Source: Micromonospora sp. MP36 (GTDB taxonomy: Bacteria; Actinomycetota; Actinomycetes; Mycobacteriales; Micromonosporaceae). From it: a stretch of DNA of 46,866 nucleotides. Shown piece by piece: positions 39,255 to 45,828 of this stretch (positions are counted from its first letter, which is position 1; each line of letters opens with the position of its first letter). The stretch lies in contig NZ_VSFA01000057.1 in assembly GCF_008119785.1 (NCBI RefSeq), positions 1 through 46,866 of the forward strand, in the 5' to 3' direction. The position numbers were made by a program, and so were the translations under genes. The notes beneath the pieces are model-generated. The model worked only from the letters and a program-made list of their open reading frames with translations. It was not told the DNA's origin and searched no databases.

Positions 39255-40034
39255 GTGCGCCTGGCCACGTTCAATCTGCTGCACGGCCGGTCCCTCACCG
39301 ACGGACTCGTCGACCCCGACCGGCTGGCCGCCGCCGTCACCGCACTCGACGCCGACGTCCTCGCCCTGCAGGAGGTCGACCGTGACCAGTCCCGCAGCGG
39401 CAACCTCGACCTCACCGCGATCGCCGCCCGCGCCCTCGACGCCCCCGAACACCGGTTCGCCGCCGCCGTCGTCGGCACCCCCGGCGAAGCGTTCCGCCCG
39501 CTGACCCACGACGACGACGGGCACGGCGAACCCTGCTACGGCGTCGGGCTGGTCAGCCGCCACCCGGTGCGCTCCTGGCAGGTCACCCGGCTGCGTCCCG
39601 CCCCCGTCCGCTCCCCGGTCTACGTTCCCGGCCCCGGCGGTGGGCTGGTGCTGCTACGCGACGAACCCCGGGTGGTCCTCGCCGCCGTGCTGGACACCCC
39701 GTACGGGCCGCTCACCGTCGCCGCCACCCACCTGTCCTTCGTCCCCGGCTGGAACGTCCTGCAACTGCGCCGCGTGGTGCGGGCGCTGCGCGCCCTGCCC
39801 GCCCCGCGGATCCTGCTCGGCGACCTGAACCTGCCCGCCGGCCCGGCCGCCCTGCTGTCCCGGTGGCGTCCCCTCGGTCGGCGCCCCACCTACCCGGCCG
39901 GGCAGCCCCGCGTGCAGCTCGACCACATCCTCGCCGACCGGCAGGGCCGGGACCGGCTGCCGCCCGTCACCGCCGTGCGCACCCCGCTGTCGACCATCTC
40001 CGACCACCGGCCGCTGCTGGTCGACCTCGGCTAG
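39255..40034 (+). CDS. Endonuclease/exonuclease/phosphatase (EEP) family protein
   Basis: A 259-aa metal-dependent phosphodiesterase. VRLATFNLLHGRS, ADVLALQEVDRDQSRS (metal ligand Glu), ATHLSFVPGWN, RILLGDLNLPAGP (Asp and Asn) and TISDHRPLLVDL (catalytic Asp-His) are all present. No signal peptide is seen. Substrate (nucleic acid, phospholipid or inositol phosphate) cannot be told. TAGGGT (39243-39248) ends six bases before GTG 39255, indicating leaderless translation. Confidence 0.9.
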   Translation: MRLATFNLLHGRSLTDGLVDPDRLAAAVTALDADVLALQEVDRDQSRSGNLDLTAIAARALDAPEHRFAAAVVGTPGEAFRPLTHDDDGHGEPCYGVGLVSRHPVRSWQVTRLRPAPVRSPVYVPGPGGGLVLLRDEPRVVLAAVLDTPYGPLTVAATHLSFVPGWNVLQLRRVVRALRALPAPRILLGDLNLPAGPAALLSRWRPLGRRPTYPAGQPRVQLDHILADRQGRDRLPPVTAVRTPLSTISDHRPLLVDLG

Positions 40035-40159
40035 CTCGCAGCAAACCCCCAGCCACCGCCCCTACCGTCGGCTGTGCCCGGGTGCGACGGAACACCGAAT
40101 CCTGTCCGGTCGGCCCGGCGCCCGTGATAGCGATGGGAGGACGAGGGGAGGGGCCAGCC

Positions 40160-41071
40160 ATGTCGCTGACCGGCCTGCCGCTGCTCATCGCGGTCGCCGT
40201 CCTCGCCGTCGGCGCCGCGGTCGTCACCGCCCGCACCTGGCACCGCCGCGGCCGCGGCCGGGCCCTCACCCGAGCGGCCGCCGTCCTGCTCACCGAGGTG
40301 CTCGCCCTGCTGGCCGTCGGCCTCGCGGTCAACCGGGCCGAGGGGTTCTATCCCACCTGGGGCGACCTGCTGCCCGCGGGCACCGGCCGCCACGACACCG
40401 AACCCGCCCGGGCCGGGCGCCTCGACCGCTGGCTCGCCAGCCGGAGTCCGACTCCCACCGCCCCCGTCGCGTTTCCGTGGCACCCGCCGCGCGGCGGCCG
40501 CTGGCCGGTCACCGCCACCCCCACCGTCGTCGTCCCCGCCGACTACCCGCAGCACCCCACCCGGCGGTACCCGGTGATCGCCGTCCTCGCCGACCACACC
40601 ACCGGCCCCGGGGAGGCCACCGCCGCCCGCACGGTCGAGCAGGACACCGGGCCGGTGATCGTCGTGTTCACCCACCTGCGGCCCGGCGCCGGGCCGACCG
40701 TGCTCACCGAGGCCCTGCCCGCCGGCCTCGCCCGCGACCTGCGGGTCACCAGCCACAGCTGGGCGCTGATCGCCCCGGCCGACCTGACCGGGCTCGCCCG
40801 GGACGTCGTGCGCGCCGCACCCGCCCGCTATCCCGCCCTCGCTCTGGTCGACGACGCGCCGGAGCCCACCGGCCTGGCCGTCCCGCCCGACCTGCCCGCC
40901 ACGGAGACCGTCGCCGTCATCGGCGCGTCCACCCACCACCCCGGCCGCCCCGCTGACCGGCTCGCCGTCGCCCTGCGCTGGGCGTGCCGGCAGACACCCG
41001 TACCTCTGGACGGGCCCGCGCCGCTGATCCCACCGCCCCCGCAGGCCGGCTCACCGAGCACCGGAGGCTGA
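40160..41071 (+). CDS. Membrane-anchored esterase-like protein lacking the nucleophile (putative pseudoenzyme)
   Basis: A 303-aa protein with two N-terminal helices (LPLLIAVAVLAVGAAVVTAR and AAAVLLTEVLALLAVGLAVN), then a soluble domain. It aligns by eye with the neighbouring esterase: AVNR...W..LL after the helices, RYPVIAVLADHTTGP for RFPVVEALHGYPGSP, and SWALIAPADLTGLARDVVRA for GWGLIGYSAGGYCATNLALR. At the position of the catalytic serine it has Ala207, and no GxSxG motif or catalytic His is seen. ATG 40160 follows AGGGGAGGGG. The two genes are separated by two bases, so they are made together. A regulatory or binding role is inferred. Confidence 0.7.
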   Translation: MSLTGLPLLIAVAVLAVGAAVVTARTWHRRGRGRALTRAAAVLLTEVLALLAVGLAVNRAEGFYPTWGDLLPAGTGRHDTEPARAGRLDRWLASRSPTPTAPVAFPWHPPRGGRWPVTATPTVVVPADYPQHPTRRYPVIAVLADHTTGPGEATAARTVEQDTGPVIVVFTHLRPGAGPTVLTEALPAGLARDLRVTSHSWALIAPADLTGLARDVVRAAPARYPALALVDDAPEPTGLAVPPDLPATETVAVIGASTHHPGRPADRLAVALRWACRQTPVPLDGPAPLIPPPPQAGSPSTGG

Positions 41072-41073
41072 CC

Positions 41074-42108
41074 GTGGGCCCCGACAGCCTCGCCGCCGCG
41101 CTGACCGCCACCACCGTCGCGGTGGCCGCCGCGGTGCTGCTGTCCGCGCTCTGGGACCGCGGCGCCGGCGTCCGCCGCGCCGCCGTGCGCGCCGCCACCG
41201 CGCTGCTGTGCCTGCTCACCGCCGGCGCCGCCGCCGGGATCTGGGTCAACCGGCAGGTCGACACCTGGACCAGCTGGTCGGCGCTGCTCGGCCGCGACCC
41301 CGTCGCCACCACCGGCGCCGCCGCACCCGCCGCAGGCCACGGCGGGGGACGGCTGGTCACCCTCACCGTCGCCGGCGCCGCCAGCGGCCTCACCCTGCGC
41401 GTCCCCGCCTACCTGCCGGCCGCCTACGACCGGCAGCGCACCCAACGGTTCCCCGTCGTCGAGGCGCTGCACGGCTACCCCGGCTCACCCGCCGCCTGGC
41501 TCAACCGCCTCGCCGCGGCCCGGCACCTCGACCAGGAGATCACCGCGGGCCGGATGGCGCCCACCGTCGTGCTGTTCCCCCCGCAGACGCCCAGCCCGCT
41601 GCTGGACACCGAATGCACCAACCTGGTCGGCGGGCCGCAGGCCGAGACGTTCCTCACCGTTGACGTGCCCGCCGCCGCCGAAGCCCAACTGCGGGTGCGC
41701 ACCGACCGCGCCGGCTGGGGACTGATCGGCTACTCCGCCGGCGGCTACTGCGCCACCAACCTCGCCCTGCGCCACCCCGACCGGTACGCCGCCGCCGCCA
41801 GCCTCTCCGGCTACGCCGACCCCGGCATCACCATCGGCGACGGCAGCGAACACACCCTCAACGACGACCGGTGGCGGCTGCGGCACCTGCCCCCACCCGC
41901 CGTCGCCCTCTACCTGTCCAGCGGCCGCGCCGACCGCACCGCCCACCACGACGCCGAGGCCCTGCGCCGGCTCGCCCGGCCGCCGCTGACCGTCACCACC
42001 ACCTACGTCGACGGGGGCGGCCACAGCATGTCCGTCTGGGAAGCCGCCGAGGACCCGGCCTTCGACTGGCTCTCCGGTTGGCTGGGCCGCCCCGTCACCG
42101 TCACCTGA
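41074..42108 (+). CDS. Membrane-anchored alpha/beta hydrolase, esterase D/mycolyltransferase-like
   Basis: A 344-aa protein with two N-terminal helices (LAAALTATTVAVAAAVLLSAL, AATALLCLLTAGAAAGIWV) and an extracytoplasmic hydrolase domain of the putative esterase/antigen 85 type. EALHGYPGSPAAWLNRL leads the fold, the nucleophile is S221 in GYSAGGYCATNLALRHPDRY, and H317 in GGGHSMSVW is the likely catalytic His. The substrate may be an envelope ester. GTG 41074 lies six bases after GGAGG at 41063-41067 and two after the stop of its paralogue. Confidence 0.85.
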   Translation: MGPDSLAAALTATTVAVAAAVLLSALWDRGAGVRRAAVRAATALLCLLTAGAAAGIWVNRQVDTWTSWSALLGRDPVATTGAAAPAAGHGGGRLVTLTVAGAASGLTLRVPAYLPAAYDRQRTQRFPVVEALHGYPGSPAAWLNRLAAARHLDQEITAGRMAPTVVLFPPQTPSPLLDTECTNLVGGPQAETFLTVDVPAAAEAQLRVRTDRAGWGLIGYSAGGYCATNLALRHPDRYAAAASLSGYADPGITIGDGSEHTLNDDRWRLRHLPPPAVALYLSSGRADRTAHHDAEALRRLARPPLTVTTTYVDGGGHSMSVWEAAEDPAFDWLSGWLGRPVTVT

Positions 42109-42110
42109 GC

Positions 42111-42137
42111 GGCGCCGCCGCCACCCGGCGCGGCGCC
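42111..42137. terminator. Bidirectional hairpin between the esterase and folD
   Basis: GGCGCCGC (42111-42118) pairs with GCGGCGCC (42130-42137) around an 11-base loop between the convergent stops. Confidence 0.5.
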
Positions 42138-42145
42138 GGTCGACC

Positions 42146-43024
42146 TCAGGCCATCCCGGCCGCCCGCTCCGCCGCGCGCACCGCGTTGCGGAACAGCATC
42201 GCCACCGTCGTCGGACCCACCCCGCCGACCCGCGGCGTGATCGCCCCCGCCACCGCGGCACACGACTCGTCCACGTCCGGCAGCAGACGCCGCCCCTCGT
42301 AGCGGACACCGCCGCCGACCACCACCGCGCCCGGGCGCACGTGCTCCGGCTGGATGATGCCCGGCACGCCCGCCGCCGCCACCAGGATCTCCGCCCGCCG
42401 GGTGTAGCGGGGCCAGTCCGCCACCCCGGTGTGCACCACCGTCACCGCCGCGTTCGCCGTCGGCCGCTTCTGCGCCAGCAGCATCGCCAGCGGCCGACCC
42501 AACGTGGCCCCCCGGCCCAGGATCACCACCTCACGACCCGACACCGGCACCCCGTGGTACGCCAGCAGCGCCTCGATGCCCGCCGGCGTGCACGGCAGCG
42601 GACCCGGCAGGCCCAACGCCAGCCGCCCCATGTTCACCGGATGCATCCCGTCGACGTCCTTGTCCGGGTCGAGGACCTGCAACGCCCGGTCGTAGTCCAG
42701 ATGCCCCGGGATCGGATGCTGCACCAGCACCCCGTGCACGTCCTTGTCGGCGTTGAAGTCCGCCAGCACCGCGTGCAGATCCGCCTGCGACGCCGACGCC
42801 GGCAGGTGCACGTGCGGGGACACGAACCCCAGCTCCGCCGCCTGCCGCTGCTTGATCCGGATGTAGCCGGCGCTGGCGTCGTCGTCACCCACCAGCACCG
42901 TCGCCAGCGCCGGGGTCACCCCGGCGGCGCGCAACGCCTGAACGGCCTCGGTGACCTCGGCCAACACCTGGTCGGCCACCGGCTTGCCGGACAGGATCCG
43001 GGCCGTCGTACCCGCAGAAGACAT
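42146..43024 (-). CDS. folD: Methylenetetrahydrofolate dehydrogenase/cyclohydrolase FolD
   Basis: A 292-aa bifunctional enzyme interconverting 5,10-methylene-, methenyl- and 10-formyl-tetrahydrofolate. The catalytic Y54-x3-K58 pair (GYIRIKQRQAAELG), VQHPIPGHLD, DKDVDGMHPVNMGRL, and the NADP loop VVILGRGATLGRPLAMLL are present; the last differs from the common GRSNIVGKP but is still glycine-rich. ATG 43024 is preceded by GAGGTGA. A ZTP riboswitch fills the leader, linking expression to purine/one-carbon starvation. Confidence 0.94.
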   Translation of the reverse strand: MSSAGTTARILSGKPVADQVLAEVTEAVQALRAAGVTPALATVLVGDDDASAGYIRIKQRQAAELGFVSPHVHLPASASQADLHAVLADFNADKDVHGVLVQHPIPGHLDYDRALQVLDPDKDVDGMHPVNMGRLALGLPGPLPCTPAGIEALLAYHGVPVSGREVVILGRGATLGRPLAMLLAQKRPTANAAVTVVHTGVADWPRYTRRAEILVAAAGVPGIIQPEHVRPGAVVVGGGVRYEGRRLLPDVDESCAAVAGAITPRVGGVGPTTVAMLFRNAVRAAERAAGMA

Positions 43025-43041
43025 GGCTCACCTCGCCCGCG

Positions 43042-43113
43042 GAGGCCCAGGCGGTCGACCCCCGCGACGAGCTCCCCGATGGTTGCTGCCATCCCCGTGC
43101 CGCCAGTCGCGTC
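43042..43113 (-). ncRNA. ZTP riboswitch (pfl motif) upstream of folD
   Basis: Read on the minus strand, the conserved elements appear in order: GCGACTGGCGGC (about 43110-43099), AACCATCGGGGAGC (43084-43071) and CCGCCTGGGC (43054-43045). These are the signature segments of the ZTP/ZMP-sensing pfl RNA, and folD is a known target class. The 94-nt gap starts right after the nucleotidyltransferase stop. Downstream of the aptamer, GCCTC (43046-43042) can pair with GAGGT (43034-43030), the folD SD, suggesting translational control. Confidence 0.9.
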
Positions 43114-43118
43114 CGCGC

Positions 43119-44144
43119 TCAGCCTGCCACATCCCACCCGCCGATCGCACGCGACACCTCCCACCAGCCGGGCAGGGCCGCCAGCACCTCGTCGGCCCGC
43201 CGCCGCCGGTCGGCCGCCGACGCCACCCCCAGGTCCGCCACCGCCGCCTCGAACGCCGGCCGCAACGCCACCTCCCGCTGCGGCGCGTCGGCGGCCAGGA
43301 TGGTGTGGCAGCGGGCGTACGTCGCCACGATCCAGAACATCGCCTCCCGGTGCGCGCCCGCCGCGACCAGCTCCGCGCCACCGTCCACCACCACCGGCCG
43401 CGCCGCCGCGGTGATGTCCGCGCCGAAGGCGAACGGCGTACGCGCCACCCGCGCCGCCTCGTCGAACGTCTCCGCCAGCCGGTTCAGGTGCTCCCGCACC
43501 CGGGCGGGGGACACCCCGCCACCGTCCAGCCAGCCGAGCAGTTCCCGGTACCGGGCGGACAGCCCGTGCTCGGCCAGCACCTGCCGCGCCAGCACGTACC
43601 GGCGGCGTACCGTCGGGTCCCGCCGCGCCGCCACCACCGGCAGCAGCGCCGTCAGCGAGGTGGGGAACAACCACGCCGTCACCTGCGCGTGCGGCGGCGC
43701 CTCATCGTCCAGCCGCCGTAGCCCGTCCTCGACGCGCCGGCGCAGCCCGGCGCACCGCCGCCGCACCCACCCCGGATCGGCGAACCCCGCCGCCACCCGC
43801 TCCCGGATCGCCGCCAGCCGGCCCGTCGGGTCCGCGATCACCGTGTCCGTACGGAACAGCGGCGCGAACACCCACGACCCGAGCACGTCGTCGGCCGACC
43901 CCAGGTCCGCCCAGGTCAGCTCGGTGACCTCCAGAAGCACCCCGCGGTGGCGGAACTTGCCCAGCTTCGCGCCCGGCTCGTCGCGCACCAGCAGCACGTC
44001 CACGTCGGACGACGCCGGCAGCGCCGCCGTGTCCGGCAGCGCCACGGTCGAGCCGCTGAACAACGCGCCCCGCACGGCCGGGTCACGGCGCATCCGCTCG
44101 CGTACCCAGTCGACCGCCACCGCCCGCGCCGCACCCACCCGCAT
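43119..44144 (-). CDS. Nucleotidyltransferase-domain protein
   Basis: A 341-aa protein. GALFSGSTVALPDTAALPAS-SDVDVLLVRDEPG is a polymerase-beta-type GS-x13-DxD metal site, with a further acidic candidate in GVLLEVTELTW. A long helical region follows, HEPN-like in general character (VEDGLRRLDDEAPPHAQVTA, RRRYVLARQVLAEHGLSARY). It may be an aminoglycoside-type or toxin-like nucleotidyltransferase, but no antitoxin partner is adjacent. The folD riboswitch begins a few bases after its stop, so read-through from here may transcribe folD. Confidence 0.75.
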   Translation of the reverse strand: MRVGAARAVAVDWVRERMRRDPAVRGALFSGSTVALPDTAALPASSDVDVLLVRDEPGAKLGKFRHRGVLLEVTELTWADLGSADDVLGSWVFAPLFRTDTVIADPTGRLAAIRERVAAGFADPGWVRRRCAGLRRRVEDGLRRLDDEAPPHAQVTAWLFPTSLTALLPVVAARRDPTVRRRYVLARQVLAEHGLSARYRELLGWLDGGGVSPARVREHLNRLAETFDEAARVARTPFAFGADITAAARPVVVDGGAELVAAGAHREAMFWIVATYARCHTILAADAPQREVALRPAFEAAVADLGVASAADRRRRADEVLAALPGWWEVSRAIGGWDVAG

Positions 44145-44280
44145 CCCGCCGATGCTGCCATGACGCGATGGCCACGCCCCACGAGACCGGCCTGGCCCCG
44201 GGCCGGCCCTCCGCGACGCTCACCGAGCGCCGGCACCGGCGCGACTGTCGGCCGGTCGTACCCATGCCGCCCCGACGATA

Positions 44281-44309
44281 TGAAAATGACAACCGATCGT
44301 AACTATGCT
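44281..44309 (+). promoter_or_regulatory. Promoter of the ABC transporter operon with a Zur-box-like half-site
   Basis: TGAAAA (44281-44286) and TATGCT (44304-44309) are 17 bp apart. The -35 lies in the AT-rich TGAAAATGACAACC (44281-44294). TGAAAATGA resembles the left half of actinobacterial Zur boxes, but the right half (TTTTCA) is missing. Confidence 0.45.
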
Positions 44310-44340
44310 GCGGGCCGTTCCCCACCTTGAGGAAGGGCCC

Positions 44341-45828
44341 ATGCCGCATCCGATCCGACGCACCATCACCATCGCCTCCGCGCTCGTCACGCTCGCCGCC
44401 GCCGGCTGCCTCGCCGGCCCCGCCCCGAACCACCCCACCGGGCAGCGGCTGCGCGTGGTGATGCTGCTGCCACCCCGGGCCGCGCTGTCCCCACTCAGCG
44501 ACGACGCCTTCAAACTCTCCCGCCTCGGCGTCGCCGAAGCCCTCACCACCCTCGACGCCGACGGCACCCCGCAGCCGTCCCTGGCCGTGTCCTGGTCCCG
44601 CACCGACGACCGGACCTGGCGGTTCGCGCTGCGCGCCGGCGTCCGCTTCCACGACGGCACCACCCTCGACGCCGAACGCGCCGCCGCCTCCATCACCCGG
44701 GCGGCGACCGCCCGACCGAAACCCCGCATCCTCGACGGCGTCGACCTGACCGTCGCACCCGACGGCCCCACCACCCTCGTCGTGCGGACCGGAACACCCG
44801 ATCCGCTGCTGCCGCAGCGCCTGTCCAGCCCGCAACTGTCCATCCTCGCCGCGAAGGCGTACACCGGCGACACCGTCGACCCGCGGCAGGCCGGCACCGG
44901 CCCGTTCGTGCTCACCCACCTCAACGGCACCCAGGGCGCCAGCCTCGACCGCTTCCCCGAGCACTGGGCCGGACGCGCCGCCGCGCCGGGCATCGACGTC
45001 GCCTTCGTCCCCGACGGCACCGCCCGCACCGCCGCGCTCCGCACCGGCGCCGCCGACATCGTCGAGGCGGTACCCGCCGCCCAGGCGGCGCTGCTCACCG
45101 CCGACACCTACCGCGAGGTGGCGATGCCACGCACCAACACCCTCTACCTCAACACCCGGCGCGGCCCCTTCACCGACCCCGCCATCCGCGCCGCCGCCCG
45201 CGCCGCGGTCCGCCGCGACGACCTCGTTCGCGGGGTGTACGAGAACCGCGCCGACCCCGCAGTCGGGCTGCTCGGACCCGCCCTGCCCTGGACCGCCGCC
45301 CGCCCCGCCCGCGCCCAGCACCCCGCCGCCCCCGTGCCCGGCCGAACGATCGTGCTGGCCACCTTCAGCGACCGCCCCGAACTTCCCGAAGTCGCCGCCA
45401 CCCTCGCCCAACACCTGCAGGCCGCCGGCTTCACCGTGCGGCAGGTGGTCCGCGAATACGCCCACATCGAGACCGACGCCCTCGCCGGCCGCTTCGACGC
45501 GTTCATCCTCTCCCGCGCCACCATGCTCGACTCCGGAGACCCCGTCGCCTACCTGACCAGCGACTTCACCTGCCACGGCGGCTTCAACCTCGCCCAACTG
45601 TGCAACCCCACCGTCGACCGAGCCGTCGCCCGAGCCGGCGCGGAAGCCGACCTCACCGCCCGACGCGCCCGGATCCTCGCCGCCGAAAAAACCATCCTGG
45701 AAACCGACGCCGCCGTGCCACTGCTGCACGAACGCGTCATCCAAGGCAACCGGCCCGGCGTCGTCGACGCCGTGTTCGACCCCCGCGAGCGACTGCTCAT
45801 CGGCCTCACCACCCGCGTCACCCAATGA
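44341..45828 (+). CDS. ABC transporter substrate-binding lipoprotein, peptide/nickel (family 5) type
   Basis: A 495-aa lipoprotein. The signal peptide ends in the lipobox A-A-G-C with lipidated C23. The body has the family 5 pattern: LGVAEALTTLDADGTPQPSL, WRFALRAGVRFHDGTTLDAE, AGTGPFVLTHLN and TNTLYLNTRRGPFTDPAIRA. Relatives bind oligopeptides, nickel complexes or metallophores; the ligand is not shown by sequence. ATG 44341 follows GGAAGGG. The stop overlaps the permease start (ATGA). Confidence 0.92.
   Translation: MPHPIRRTITIASALVTLAAAGCLAGPAPNHPTGQRLRVVMLLPPRAALSPLSDDAFKLSRLGVAEALTTLDADGTPQPSLAVSWSRTDDRTWRFALRAGVRFHDGTTLDAERAAASITRAATARPKPRILDGVDLTVAPDGPTTLVVRTGTPDPLLPQRLSSPQLSILAAKAYTGDTVDPRQAGTGPFVLTHLNGTQGASLDRFPEHWAGRAAAPGIDVAFVPDGTARTAALRTGAADIVEAVPAAQAALLTADTYREVAMPRTNTLYLNTRRGPFTDPAIRAAARAAVRRDDLVRGVYENRADPAVGLLGPALPWTAARPARAQHPAAPVPGRTIVLATFSDRPELPEVAATLAQHLQAAGFTVRQVVREYAHIETDALAGRFDAFILSRATMLDSGDPVAYLTSDFTCHGGFNLAQLCNPTVDRAVARAGAEADLTARRARILAAEKTILETDAAVPLLHERVIQGNRPGVVDAVFDPRERLLIGLTTRVTQ

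Noticed and set aside
43119..44144. A toxin-antitoxin pair based on the nucleotidyltransferase
   Set aside because: No small antitoxin or HEPN partner gene is adjacent; the neighbours are folD and an ABC importer.
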